A DNA stretch of 64,000 bases from Candidatus Melainabacteria bacterium (lineage in GTDB: Bacteria > Cyanobacteriota > Vampirovibrionia > Obscuribacterales > Obscuribacteraceae): positions 62,001-126,000 of the forward strand of contig RXJR01000022.1 of assembly GCA_003963305.1 (NCBI GenBank), written 5' to 3'. Both the position numbers and the translations under genes were made by a program. This document shows positions 16,545 through 26,334 of the stretch, one piece after another. The notes beneath the pieces were generated by a model, which worked only from the letters and a program-made list of their open reading frames with translations, had not been told where the DNA came from and ran no database searches. Within the stretch, counting starts at the first letter, position 1, and every line of letters starts with the position of its first letter.

Positions 16545-18368
16545 ATGGCTGATTACGAAATACACGAACATGACGTACTCGTCATCGGTGCAGGCGGAGC
16601 TGGTTTAAGAGCAGCAATCGAAGCATCTTCGATGGGCGTCTCAGTCGGTCTGGTCTGCAAATCGCTGCTTGGTAAGGCTCACACAGTTATGGCAGAGGGC
16701 GGCGTGGCAGCAGCACTGGCCAACGTCGACCCGAAAGATGGTTGGGAAACCCACTTCCAGGACACCATGAAGGGCGGCAAGATGCTCAACAACTGGCGCA
16801 TGGCACAATTGCATGCACAGGAAGCACCTGAGCGTGTAAAAGAGCTGGAGCGTTGGGGCGCTGTCTTCGACAGAACCAAGAACGGCAAGATTCTGCAACG
16901 CGCTTTCGGTGGACACACCTATAAACGTCTCTGCCACGTAGGCGACAGAACCGGTCTTGAGATGATTCGCACTCTGCAAGATCGCGGCGTTCACCAGGGC
17001 ATCAAAGTTTATATGGAATGCTGTGTCAGTCGTCTCCTCAAAGATGGCGACAAGATTGCAGGCGCTTTCGGCTACTACAGAGAAGACGGACGCTTCGTGC
17101 TTTTCAAAGCCAAAGCGATCGTTCTGGCAACAGGTGGTGTTGGAAAGTCATTCACAGTCACATCCAACTCCTGGGAATACACAGGCGATGGACACGCTCT
17201 GGCATATGACGCCGGCGCTGATCTCATCGACATGGAATTCGTTCAATTCCACCCCACAGGCATGGTCTGGCCACCTGGCGTGCGTGGCATCCTCGTAACT
17301 GAAGGGGTTCGCGGTGAAGGCGGCATTCTACGCAACAAAGACGGCGAGCGTTTCATGTACAAGTATCTGCCTGAATCGACAAAGAAAGATTTCGCAGAAA
17401 CCGACGAAGAAGCAAAACGCTGGGTTGACGCAGCTCTCGCTGGTCAACAAACCGATGCTCGCAGACCTCCTGAGCTTTCTACGCGTGACAACGTGGCTCG
17501 CGCTATTTATCAAGAAGTGAAGGCAGGACGAGGCTCCCCTCACGGTGGTGTCTTCCTGGATATCAGCTATCAGGACCCGGAACGCGTCAAGAAAAAATTG
17601 CCGTCCATGTATCACCAGTTCAAAGACCTGGCAGATGTCGATATTACGGCGGGTCCGATGGAAGTTGGACCGACCATGCACTACATCATGGGCGGTGTCA
17701 GAGTCGACGCCGAAACAGCTCAAACTCGAGTTCCCGGTCTCTTTGCCGCTGGCGAATGCAGTGGTGGCATGCACGGTGCCAACCGCCTGGGCGGAAATTC
17801 ACTCTCAGACTTGATCGTGTTCGGAAAGCGCGCCGGAGCCGGTGCCGCTGAATACGCTAAAAAGTTGGAAGGCAAACCGACCGTTTCAGACGACGCTGTC
17901 AAAGCAGCGCAAGAAGAGATGGAAGCGCCACTCAGTCGTCCGGACGGTAAAAATCCTTACGACATAGCCAAACAGCTAAATCAGATCATGAGCACTCACG
18001 TCGGTATTTACCGCGAAGAGAAAGAGCTCGAAGCCGGCATCGCCAAACTGGAAGAACTGAAAGAGCAAGTCAAACATGTAGGAGTGAAAGGCAATCGCGC
18101 CTACAATCCTGGTTGGCACCTCTGCCGCGATCTGAGGAACATGATTATCTGTTCCGAAGCAATCGCCCGCAGCGCTCTTTCCAGAAAGGAAAGTCGCGGT
18201 GCACACAGCCGCCTGGACTACGAAAACACTGATGACGAAGTCTGGGGTCATGTCAATTCAGCCATCTCCAGAGATGGCGACAAGATGAAGCTTGAACTAA
18301 CTCCTAAACCGGAGATGCCAGCCGAGCTGAAAGCCTTGTTTCAGAAAAAGGAGCCTGTAAATGCGTGA
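16545..18368 (+). CDS. sdhA: Succinate dehydrogenase flavoprotein subunit
   Basis: A 607-residue FAD subunit that oxidises succinate to fumarate in the TCA cycle and respiratory chain. The dinucleotide fold GAGGAGLRAAIEA is at residues 15-27. KAHTVMAEGGVAAAL contains the His that carries covalent FAD in this family. FHPTGMVWPPG and EGVRGEGGILRN form the dicarboxylate site, and HGANRLGGNSLSDL is the second FAD motif. Length and motif order match SdhA/FrdA of the single-anchor complexes. The ATG follows the anchor stop by one nt with GAGG about 10 nt upstream. Direction in vivo (dehydrogenase or fumarate reductase) is inferred from the aerobic context. Confidence 0.95.
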   Translation: MADYEIHEHDVLVIGAGGAGLRAAIEASSMGVSVGLVCKSLLGKAHTVMAEGGVAAALANVDPKDGWETHFQDTMKGGKMLNNWRMAQLHAQEAPERVKELERWGAVFDRTKNGKILQRAFGGHTYKRLCHVGDRTGLEMIRTLQDRGVHQGIKVYMECCVSRLLKDGDKIAGAFGYYREDGRFVLFKAKAIVLATGGVGKSFTVTSNSWEYTGDGHALAYDAGADLIDMEFVQFHPTGMVWPPGVRGILVTEGVRGEGGILRNKDGERFMYKYLPESTKKDFAETDEEAKRWVDAALAGQQTDARRPPELSTRDNVARAIYQEVKAGRGSPHGGVFLDISYQDPERVKKKLPSMYHQFKDLADVDITAGPMEVGPTMHYIMGGVRVDAETAQTRVPGLFAAGECSGGMHGANRLGGNSLSDLIVFGKRAGAGAAEYAKKLEGKPTVSDDAVKAAQEEMEAPLSRPDGKNPYDIAKQLNQIMSTHVGIYREEKELEAGIAKLEELKEQVKHVGVKGNRAYNPGWHLCRDLRNMIICSEAIARSALSRKESRGAHSRLDYENTDDEVWGHVNSAISRDGDKMKLELTPKPEMPAELKALFQKKEPVNA

Positions 18369-19095
18369 AGCACTTTTGAAAGTATTTCGCGGTGAGAAAG
18401 ACAACGGCGAATACGTGACGTACAAAGTGCCGATTGAAGAAGGCATGGTTGTGCTGGATGCGATTCACTACATTCAAGCGATGTACGATCCGAACCTGGC
18501 AGTGCGCTGGAACTGCAAAGCAGCCAAATGCGGTTCATGCAGCGCTGAGGTGAACGGTCGCCCGAGCTTAATGTGCAAATCCCGAATGGACAAATTTGTT
18601 GACGGCGAAGAAATTACCGTTCAACCAATCAAGTCTTTTCCTCATGTCAAAGATCTCGTTTCGGACGTTTCCTGGAATTACAGAGCAAACGAAAAGATTC
18701 CAGCCTTCACGCCTGCGCCTGACGCTGATTGGACTTTCTACCAGGAAGACATCGATCGCGTTCAGGAATTCCGCAAGTGCATCGAATGCTTCCTCTGTCA
18801 GGACGTCTGTCACGTAATTCGCGACCATGACCGCAAAGACTTTCTGGGACCTCGTTTCATGGTCAGAAGCGCAGGTCTGGATATGCACCCGCTGGATACT
18901 GTCGAGCGGGCTAAATTCCTCAAGGAAGAAGGTGGCATCGGACTTTGCAACATCACAAAATGCTGCACCGAAGTTTGCCCGGAATCGATTCACATCACCG
19001 ACAACGCCATCATTCCTTTGAAGGAACGAGTTGTCGACGAGTTTTACGACCCGATCGCAAAATTCCTGAAGTCGGTTTTTGGCAATAAGAAATAA
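18361..19095 (+). CDS. sdhB: Succinate dehydrogenase iron-sulfur subunit
   Basis: A 244-residue electron-transfer subunit between FAD and the quinone site. The [2Fe-2S] Cys are in NCKAAKCGSCSAEV and in LMCKS. The [4Fe-4S] and [3Fe-4S] sites are built from CIECFLCQDVCHV and CNITKCCTEVCPESI. It overlaps the flavoprotein gene by 8 bp, with AAGGAG 7 nt before the ATG, so translation is coupled. It is the last gene of the operon. Confidence 0.95.
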   Translation: MREALLKVFRGEKDNGEYVTYKVPIEEGMVVLDAIHYIQAMYDPNLAVRWNCKAAKCGSCSAEVNGRPSLMCKSRMDKFVDGEEITVQPIKSFPHVKDLVSDVSWNYRANEKIPAFTPAPDADWTFYQEDIDRVQEFRKCIECFLCQDVCHVIRDHDRKDFLGPRFMVRSAGLDMHPLDTVERAKFLKEEGGIGLCNITKCCTEVCPESIHITDNAIIPLKERVVDEFYDPIAKFLKSVFGNKK

Positions 19096-19233
19096 GGTCG
19101 CGTCCAATAGTTCTGCGCTGTCGCGCAAAAAGACAACGCTAAGAGGCGCATAAAGGAGATCGATAAGACACCATCGTCATTCAGAGAACTGACCAGTTTT
19201 CTTGACGATCAATAGAGGAGATTCCAATAGACA

Positions 19234-20865
19234 GTGAGTGATACGACCGCGCGTAATCCTCAGTCTATGTGGGCCCCTCTGACGGTGCCTGTTTTTCGTG
19301 CGCTCTGGCTCGCGTCGACCTTTTCCAACATCGGCACTTTTATGCAGGATGTTGGTGCTGCCTGGTTGATGACATCTTTGACGATATCACCGGTGATGGT
19401 ATCGCTGATGCAGACAGCTACTTATCTGCCTTTTTTCATGCTCTCTTTGCCGGCTGGAGCCCTGGCTGATTTAGTAGACAGACGCAGACTCTTGATTGTT
19501 GGTCAGAGCTGGATGCTAGTAGCGGCATTCGGTCTTGCTTGCCTGACGTTTTTCCATATAGTCGGACCCTGGTGGCTTCTCACTTTCACTTTTATGCTTG
19601 GTATCGGCAATGCCATCAGCGCACCGGCATGGAATGCTTCGACACCAGAGCTGGTGCCACGCGATAAGTTGGAGCCCGCGATTGCACTGGGCGGGTTGAG
19701 CTATAACACCTCAAGAGGCGTCGGCTCAGCCCTTGGCGGATTGATTGTTGCCGCTGCCGGACCGGCGGCAGTCTTTTTTCTCAACGCCCTTTCATTTCTG
19801 GCCGTAATTTACGTTGTCGCTCAATGGCAGCACAAGCCAAACGAGCAGGGTGAAAGAATTTTTGGTGCGATGAGAGCGGGTGTGCGATATGTCAGACACT
19901 CACCGGCACTTGTTTCGGTCATGATCAGAAGCGGTGTATTCGCCGGCACCTCAGCTTCGATGTGGGCACTCCTGCCGCTTATTGGGCGTGAGCAGATCCG
20001 CTGTGACTCAATCACATATGGACTGCTTCTCAGCGTCTTCGGCGTTGGCTGTATCGTCGGAGCATTCTCTTTGCCGATTATGCGTCGACGCTTGTCGCTC
20101 GACCACCTGAATTTAGTGGGCAATCTGCTCTTTGCCATATCGCTCGTCATACTGGCCTTCTCCCATCATTTTCTCGTAGCTTGCTGCGCGATGTTAGACG
20201 CAGGCGCCGCCTGGATCATCGTCAACTCGAGCATGAATGCCGCCGCGCAAATGGCGACTCCATCATGGGTGCGTGCCCGCGCCATGTCTGTTTATATTCT
20301 TGTATTTCAAGGCAGCGTCGCTGTCGGCAGTCTGCTCTGGGGACAGATCGCATGCTTTGAAGGCGGCTTGCCGCTGGCCCTTGGTATTTCGGCGATCTGT
20401 ATGTGTGTCAACTTCACGCTCGCCATGCGATTCAAATTGTCGATGGTAGAGGGAATGGACACATCAATGTCATCTCACTGGCGAGATCCAAACATTGTTC
20501 ACGAACCTGATCCAGATAACGGACCTGTACTGGTGACAGTGGAATATGTCATCGACCCCGCCAGAGCCAAAGAGTTCACCGAAGCAGCAAACATTCTTGG
20601 TCGTGTTCGCAGACGAGATGGAGCCTATCAGTGGCATCTATTCTTCGATCTGGCACGACCCGAGCGTTGCTTTGAAACTTTTATGATCGAATCATGGGGC
20701 GAACACGTCAGACAACACGAACGTGTGATGATTTCAGACAAAGTCGTAGAAGATAAAGTCAACTCCTTTCACATCGGTGAGAGACCGCCGATCGTGCATC
20801 ATTTGCTCTCCGCAAATTCAGCAGAACCAATCGCAATTCCTGCTCAAAATCCGCTCAGACACTGA
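19234..20865 (+). CDS. MFS transporter (EntS/MFS_3 type) with C-terminal monooxygenase-like domain
   Basis: A 543-residue protein. Residues about 10-415 form a 12-helix MFS transporter of the enterobactin-exporter group (FRALWLASTFSNIGTFMQ at the start, GALADLVDRRRLL between helices 2 and 3). Residues about 425-525 form a soluble domain (LVTVEYVIDPARAKEFTEA, then WHLFFDLARPERCFETFMI) that looks like an antibiotic-biosynthesis-monooxygenase-type ferredoxin-like fold. This fused architecture is recurrent in the family. It suggests export of a small molecule that the tail binds or senses; the substrate is unknown. The GTG start has GAGGAG about 13 nt upstream. It begins a run of four closely spaced plus-strand genes. 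Confidence 0.87.
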   Translation: MSDTTARNPQSMWAPLTVPVFRALWLASTFSNIGTFMQDVGAAWLMTSLTISPVMVSLMQTATYLPFFMLSLPAGALADLVDRRRLLIVGQSWMLVAAFGLACLTFFHIVGPWWLLTFTFMLGIGNAISAPAWNASTPELVPRDKLEPAIALGGLSYNTSRGVGSALGGLIVAAAGPAAVFFLNALSFLAVIYVVAQWQHKPNEQGERIFGAMRAGVRYVRHSPALVSVMIRSGVFAGTSASMWALLPLIGREQIRCDSITYGLLLSVFGVGCIVGAFSLPIMRRRLSLDHLNLVGNLLFAISLVILAFSHHFLVACCAMLDAGAAWIIVNSSMNAAAQMATPSWVRARAMSVYILVFQGSVAVGSLLWGQIACFEGGLPLALGISAICMCVNFTLAMRFKLSMVEGMDTSMSSHWRDPNIVHEPDPDNGPVLVTVEYVIDPARAKEFTEAANILGRVRRRDGAYQWHLFFDLARPERCFETFMIESWGEHVRQHERVMISDKVVEDKVNSFHIGERPPIVHHLLSANSAEPIAIPAQNPLRH

Positions 20866-20888
20866 GAATTGGTCTTCAAGAATAATCT

Positions 20889-21743
20889 ATGTTTTGGTCC
20901 TTGATTTATAACTATCTCCGCAAGCACGGCTTTGCTGCGGAAAGCGAACTCGCCAGGTGTTCGGAACCAGAAAATCCGGATCAGAGCATTTTGTTTATCG
21001 GCAACAGTTTCACCTATTACGGTGCGATGCCCTGCACATTTTACAAGTTGGCTAAAGAAAGGCTTCCGGGTCGAGAACTGCGTGTGTTTTTTCAAGGCGG
21101 TGCGGGTTTGATGCTATGGCAGCACGGAGGCAGCAAGAATACCCAGACCACGCTATTGAATAGCGGTAAGTGGGATGTCGTTGTTTTGCAGGAACAGAGT
21201 GAAATGGCGCTCAGCCCAAGATCACTCAAGAGAATGCGGGAAGGGTGCCGCTGGTTCGCAAAAGCGATACGTCGACTGGGTGGCAAACCTGCGTTGCTTA
21301 TGACGTGGTGTGATCTGGACAGACCAGAAGATCAAGTTGCAATCAGCAAAGCCTACCGTGCACTGGCGCAAGAGCTTGATGCCATCTTAATTCCAGCCGG
21401 TGAACTATTTCTCGAGGTGACAAAGAAGGATACTTCAGTTGTACTTTACGATGAGGACAAACATCACCCCAGCAGTCATGGTTCATATCTAGTGGCATGC
21501 CTGACCGAAGCAATCTTGCTTCTGTCGAAGGATGAATTGCGTGAACTAGTCAAACAATACAGAGAACCTTCAGTCACTATCCCTCAAGTCAAAAACTCTG
21601 CAAATCGCGATCAGGGCGACCAGTGCGCTAGTTTTGATCCTGTAGAAGAAAAATTGGCACAATATGCCGCCGAATTTGCTCTCCGGTTTAAATCAGAACA
21701 AGGCGACCATGGGAATTTCCCCACTGACAACCCTGGGGCGTAG
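20889..21743 (+). CDS. SGNH/GDSL-like hydrolase
   Basis: A 284-residue probably cytoplasmic protein. Block I is LFIGNSFTYY with the nucleophile Ser near residue 39. A Gly in FFQGGAGL, a QEQSE block and the C-terminal DEDKHHPSSHG (catalytic Asp and His) complete the SGNH set. The GNSFT variant of the usual GDS is typical of a bacterial SGNH subgroup (DUF4886-like). It may act on esters or acetyl groups; the substrate is not readable. The C-terminal 50 residues are charged and variable. It lies 23 nt after the transporter gene, so an operon is likely. Confidence 0.75.
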   Translation: MFWSLIYNYLRKHGFAAESELARCSEPENPDQSILFIGNSFTYYGAMPCTFYKLAKERLPGRELRVFFQGGAGLMLWQHGGSKNTQTTLLNSGKWDVVVLQEQSEMALSPRSLKRMREGCRWFAKAIRRLGGKPALLMTWCDLDRPEDQVAISKAYRALAQELDAILIPAGELFLEVTKKDTSVVLYDEDKHHPSSHGSYLVACLTEAILLLSKDELRELVKQYREPSVTIPQVKNSANRDQGDQCASFDPVEEKLAQYAAEFALRFKSEQGDHGNFPTDNPGA

Positions 21744-21784
21744 CGCCTATACTCGGGGCCCCTCCAGCAAACGTCCACCGTTCC

Positions 21785-23752
21785 ATGCCCCCTACCGACA
21801 AGCCAGACACTAAACCCAATGACCGGGGGCTCCTCGACGGCGCCACTGACTTTGCTCAGGCTGCCGCTCACACCTTCATTCAGACGCCAATCGATGGCAT
21901 AACGCAGCTCTACAACAAAACAACCAACCACAACCTGAAGCCCGTCGAAATCATTTCAGCGCCGAAAGAAAACAACAACTGGACTCTGGCTGGCGATACG
22001 GTAGCTACTGTCGGACAATTCGTGCTTGCTTCGAAGGGGCTTCGCGCCGGTTGCAGCAACCTTGGTCTGGTCAATCCTAACGCCCCGACGAAGCTCTGGG
22101 AGACCGTGGCAAGTGGCACTGCGGTGGACTTTCTGCACCCGGTAGACCCGAACGAAAAAAACTTCGCCTGGTCGAAAACCCGCAGTGCTTTGATATCAGC
22201 CGGCACCTTTGCCGCAATGGGAAAGACGTCCGAGCTGTTTGCAGATGCCGATCTGGTCCGCAGAGCAGGTCGTCGCGGCATCGCTGAGAGTATTTCATTG
22301 CATGCTTTTTCCGGAGCAGTGGGTGGAGCTACGAACGCCGAGCTGGAAGCCCTTACTCACGGCAAAGCCGCTCCAGACCTGGACACATTCCTCAATCGCA
22401 CCAAGCAATATGCAGCGTTCGGGGCGGTATTCGGAATAGCGGACGCAACTATTAATCGAGCCCACGTCAGGCTCGCAAAAGCGGATAACGAACTTGGCAG
22501 AACCAATGCTCAAACATCCGAGGATTTCATACGCAATCACGTCAACGAAAGCACACCAATGCGCTCTCCGATGCTCACCTGGTTGGCCGAGAACCGTCCC
22601 GAATTGCGTCCTCCCAATTACGAGGCGTATAAAGCCGATATAGTGACTAAAGCCACACTTGACCGACCTCACCTCGGCTTAATCGACTGGCCGGTAGAGC
22701 AACGCCCTCAGGTTCTGGCTGAAGTGCGCAAAATCGCTTCCAGAACGCAGCTCTCCAGCGACGCGAATATTGACGCATTCATAAGCCGCCTTGATGTACC
22801 GGAATTCAAAGACTATGCATCGGCCCCCAGAGTAGAAGCCCGCAGTCAAGCCTATTCTGCATGGTCGTCAGCGTCCGAACGGCTGCAGAAATTCATCGCT
22901 GCCGACCCTGCGCTCAATGAAATGTCTATAGCTAAAATCGTCACCTCTCCTGAAGTGCAGAAGGCCCATCCAAAGCTCGGTCCACTGATCGAAGAAGTAA
23001 GCACAGCCGAGAAAGCTTATGGAGATATGGTTCGCGACCATCTCGCTCAAACGAATATTGAAGCGGCGCTCGGAAAGACTGTAAATTCCATTGCAGACGA
23101 TGCAGGACTGCCGCAAATCAACCGTGTCAGAGTGCTCAGAAACGACTCGGCAGACGGCACGTACAGCAGCGATGGGCGCATTCTTAGCGTGAACGACCGA
23201 ATCCTGCGCACGGGGCTCTCTCCAGAGGCTGCAGAGACGACTGTTCACGAATTCGTTCATCACGACTACAGGCTTGGTTTCCTGCAGAAGCTGTTTGGAC
23301 GCGCACCTGAGAAAAGCGGCAATCCAGTTGGAGCTCAAATTCGCATCGACGCAGAACTGCATAAGCTCAATGAACCTGGAGCGACGCTGGATCTGCTGCA
23401 ACGATTGGGCGACGAGACTTCGATGACAAGTCGCATGCTCAGCCCGTTGCCAAAGAATATCGCCTATTATGCGGAAGAAGCCAGAGCCGGTCGCATCAAT
23501 ACAGCCACATGGCACGAAACTGAGATTAATACTGAATTGAGCGACCTGCTCGTTTCACGGCTGATCAATGCTCGTAAGGTGGCGTGGCGAACACACACGA
23601 GCTATGTAGGAACTCCTATTGAACTACCGGCCTGGTCTACGGGCTTCTTGACTAACATTCGCTCAAGAGCTTTAGGATTGCATCAAACCGAAATGGCACC
23701 GCATACAGTACCAATCTCGATTGCCGAACTCCTCAAGAACGCATCAAAATAG
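21785..23752 (+). CDS. Large protein of unknown function with HEFVH zinc-protease motif
   Basis: A 655-residue protein that I do not recognise as a family. Residues 1-250 are Ala/Gly-rich with helical amphipathic stretches (GAVFGIADATINRAH). The middle is helical. Near residue 487 there is TTVHEFVHHDYRLGF, which fits HExxH with a nearby acidic residue, as in zincin metalloproteases. Just before it is a beta-like segment (YSSDGRILSVNDRIL), as expected upstream of a zincin active helix. No signal peptide is visible. Its ATG lacks a clear ribosome-binding site. Proteins with this plan may be effector-like or spore/envelope-modifying, but nothing here decides it. Confidence 0.7.
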   Translation: MPPTDKPDTKPNDRGLLDGATDFAQAAAHTFIQTPIDGITQLYNKTTNHNLKPVEIISAPKENNNWTLAGDTVATVGQFVLASKGLRAGCSNLGLVNPNAPTKLWETVASGTAVDFLHPVDPNEKNFAWSKTRSALISAGTFAAMGKTSELFADADLVRRAGRRGIAESISLHAFSGAVGGATNAELEALTHGKAAPDLDTFLNRTKQYAAFGAVFGIADATINRAHVRLAKADNELGRTNAQTSEDFIRNHVNESTPMRSPMLTWLAENRPELRPPNYEAYKADIVTKATLDRPHLGLIDWPVEQRPQVLAEVRKIASRTQLSSDANIDAFISRLDVPEFKDYASAPRVEARSQAYSAWSSASERLQKFIAADPALNEMSIAKIVTSPEVQKAHPKLGPLIEEVSTAEKAYGDMVRDHLAQTNIEAALGKTVNSIADDAGLPQINRVRVLRNDSADGTYSSDGRILSVNDRILRTGLSPEAAETTVHEFVHHDYRLGFLQKLFGRAPEKSGNPVGAQIRIDAELHKLNEPGATLDLLQRLGDETSMTSRMLSPLPKNIAYYAEEARAGRINTATWHETEINTELSDLLVSRLINARKVAWRTHTSYVGTPIELPAWSTGFLTNIRSRALGLHQTEMAPHTVPISIAELLKNASK

Positions 23753-23773
23753 TAACCGGTTAACAAACGTGCA

Positions 23774-25585
23774 TTGGTGGAACATTTATCACCGGCAACC
23801 GGGATTCAGGCAAGCTTAGTATCGAGACAGCAGCTAAACCAGGCCAGGGAAATGGACAAAGAAAAATTGGAGTCCGAATTACGGCAGAAGCTAGTCGTAG
23901 ACGAACAGATAGGCTCCGACTCCGATGATATCACCGACGGCACAGTAGGCTCGGGGAAAGGGCCACTTGTCGAACCCCAGATAGATCGCAACACGATCCC
24001 AGAATCTCCACCCAGACAGACAGGGATATTCGGAAATAAGCGAGAACCGGCTCTCATCAAAGTAAAGAACCTGAAGAGCCGCAAACCAAATAAAGACGCT
24101 AATCTGACGCCTCAGGCAAGAATGACTCGCAAAGCCTATCGCTGGCTCGCATTGTTAACAGCGTGCATCGCAATCATTATTGTTCCTATCGCCTATGCCG
24201 CCTTTTCAGTGCTCTCGCAGCTGAATCCCAACTCGCTCGGCGTCCAATTTTTCAAAGAAGATTGGCCTACAGAGAAAACAAAAATGCGCCATGAAATAAG
24301 TGGCACCACAGACCTCAGTAGAAATCTGCCAACACTTCTCTCGAATTTCGGTGAAGCACTGATTCTGCACAAAGAGTATGAAGAAGCACTTGCAGTTTTC
24401 AAGCATTGCCAGAGAGTAACAGCGGGGAAATCAAATTGGTTCGTCTATACGCAACTCCAGATTGCCACCTGCGAACACTTTTTGCACCAGAAGGATTCAT
24501 CCGTCAAGCTTGATTTCAACAAGACCATCGAAGCTATGAAGATGGGCAAAACAATGAAATCTGAGCAGTGGCGCACAGCAGCGCTGGCGGCAATTCTCGG
24601 AAACATGTATGCCGACATCAAAGACTACACCACAGCCGAGTCCTACTTTAATGAAGCAGATGACCTTTTCGGTCAGCAGAGCGCATTCTACTGGCAAAAT
24701 GAGGTTCGACAGGACGCCTGGAAAACCTGGATGACCAATATGTCCACGCGTGTGTCCAGGATAAAAACGGTGCCAGGTTCGACTCTCACTATTTCAAAGG
24801 GCGAGACGAAGAATATCGGGCAACAAGCTACCGCACTTTTGAACGCACAGAAGTATCAGGAATTGGAAGATCTTATTGAAAAGTATTCCAAAACCAGAGT
24901 GCAAAAGCGTTCCGGTCACGAAGCCATCGACAGCATTTTTGAGGCTCTCTCAAATCCGAGTGACCAGCAGCAATTTAGTTGGAATGAGCGCCTCCGGCAA
25001 CTGGAACTCTGGGTCACTCAGAAACCAAAATCTGCCACACCGCATGTGGTGCTAGCCAATTTTTACATCAAATATGCCTGGAACGCCAGGGGAACAGGTT
25101 GGGCAAACAGTGTTTCCGACAGCCAGTGGAATATGTACAGAGAACGTCTCTACAAATCCACCAGGCAATTGCAAATGGCTCTGGCGCTGGGTCCTCCCAG
25201 TCCATCATGGTTTAGCGTGGCGCAGGTAAACATTCTTGGTGCAGGCGACGATGAGGATAAGAAGCTATACGAGGCACTCAGCGGTTCCGGAAATAGGCTC
25301 TATCCAGATTATGTTCCGATCTACCTGAATGCAGTTCATTACTTGCAACCTCGCTGGCATGGAGAGGGGCAAGAGTGGGTCGATTATGCTAACAAAGCAG
25401 CAGATGCCGTGGGTGGCGATGAAGGCGATAAGCTATATGCACGTATGGTGGCAAATGTAGACAAGTTCTTTACAGACATCTACAAGGAAGCGCCCAAATT
25501 GTCCAGGAAACGCGTTGAGCGAGGCAAGAAACTTCTCGATCAGCAGTTTCGAACCGACCCATTAGGCGCCAAAAACTCTAGTTGA
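23774..25585 (+). CDS. Single-pass membrane protein with TPR-like repeats
   Basis: A 603-residue protein of unknown role. Residues about 1-115 are charged and probably cytoplasmic, followed by one membrane helix (LALLTACIAIIIVPIAYAAF). The rest is helical with tetratricopeptide-like pairs (FGEALILHKEYEEALAVFKHC and AAILGNMYADIKDYTTAESYFNEA). TPR domains bind other proteins, so a periplasmic scaffold is the likely role. The frame opens at a GTG at 23774. An ATG at 23852 (MDKEKLESE) is an alternative with AGGGA very close. It follows the HEFVH gene by 21 nt. Confidence 0.7.
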   Translation: MVEHLSPATGIQASLVSRQQLNQAREMDKEKLESELRQKLVVDEQIGSDSDDITDGTVGSGKGPLVEPQIDRNTIPESPPRQTGIFGNKREPALIKVKNLKSRKPNKDANLTPQARMTRKAYRWLALLTACIAIIIVPIAYAAFSVLSQLNPNSLGVQFFKEDWPTEKTKMRHEISGTTDLSRNLPTLLSNFGEALILHKEYEEALAVFKHCQRVTAGKSNWFVYTQLQIATCEHFLHQKDSSVKLDFNKTIEAMKMGKTMKSEQWRTAALAAILGNMYADIKDYTTAESYFNEADDLFGQQSAFYWQNEVRQDAWKTWMTNMSTRVSRIKTVPGSTLTISKGETKNIGQQATALLNAQKYQELEDLIEKYSKTRVQKRSGHEAIDSIFEALSNPSDQQQFSWNERLRQLELWVTQKPKSATPHVVLANFYIKYAWNARGTGWANSVSDSQWNMYRERLYKSTRQLQMALALGPPSPSWFSVAQVNILGAGDDEDKKLYEALSGSGNRLYPDYVPIYLNAVHYLQPRWHGEGQEWVDYANKAADAVGGDEGDKLYARMVANVDKFFTDIYKEAPKLSRKRVERGKKLLDQQFRTDPLGAKNSS

Positions 25586-25662
25586 TTCAGACGCGGTGAC
25601 CAGAACCTAATTGAACGCAGTGCCACTATGATGCACTGAACCTGACTACTTGGACGCAGTGC

Positions 25663-26229
25663 CTACTCAGACGGAGCAGTTTGAGCCGATGTATCAGCTG
25701 GTCCGAGATTATATGTCCAGGTGGCGTGCGATTTCGAATCGTTCATGACCAGGGTCGTCACCTGGGCCTTTTCCATGTAAGGCTTGATTGGATCAATAAT
25801 CGATTTGTGCTGCTTCGGATCTTTCAACTCAGTATCGACTGTCAGCTCCACAGGCTTTTGAACTTCCTTAGTGGCTGGTTCGCCACCAGCTTTGTATTCA
25901 AATTTGCCCTTAGCACCCACAGCCGTCAAACCTTGATTGAGACCGTTCTCAATGGCATTGCGCGCATCAAGATAAGTGAGCTTATCCATTGGGTCTTCTT
26001 GCACTGGACCACGATGAAAAACCTGTCCGATCCAACTGTTTTGAGCACAAACAAAGACAACGACGATCAGACCGACAAAGACGACAATAAACGGCAGCGG
26101 GTTTACACCCGGCGGCTTGGGCAGATTCGATCGACGAAACTCAGGCTTGACGTATTGTTTGGTGCCGCACGAGGGACAGACCTCTTCGTGGCCATGCAAA
26201 GGCACCTGACATGTCGGGCAATCGTGCAT
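25663..26229 (-). CDS. Zinc-ribbon single-pass membrane protein
   Basis: A 188-residue protein. The N-terminus is a zinc ribbon, CPTC-x(12)-CPSC, in the first 25 residues. A membrane helix follows (FIVVFVGLIVVVFVC, about 47-62), then a roughly 120-residue outer domain of unknown fold (LDARNAIENGLNQGLTAVG, then VELTVDTELKDPKQHKSI). The order zinc ribbon, membrane helix, sensor-like domain recurs in this window at 56687-57580. It may sense something outside and signal through the ribbon. Stop-to-stop it converges with the TPR gene. Confidence 0.7.
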   Translation of the reverse strand: MHDCPTCQVPLHGHEEVCPSCGTKQYVKPEFRRSNLPKPPGVNPLPFIVVFVGLIVVVFVCAQNSWIGQVFHRGPVQEDPMDKLTYLDARNAIENGLNQGLTAVGAKGKFEYKAGGEPATKEVQKPVELTVDTELKDPKQHKSIIDPIKPYMEKAQVTTLVMNDSKSHATWTYNLGPADTSAQTAPSE

Positions 26230-26334
26230 AACAGCTCACAACCTATTGTCGCGATGTATTTATATCAGTCATGATGCCCGATCTTCTAACTTGTTGAACA
26301 GACACGTCACGGGTCCTTAACATATCTGAACCAT

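Noticed and set aside
22868-23515. 215-codon minus-strand frame opposite the HEFVH protein
   Set aside because: It is Cys-rich and without domain pattern, as expected for antisense of GC-rich codons; the plus frame continues over it with normal composition.
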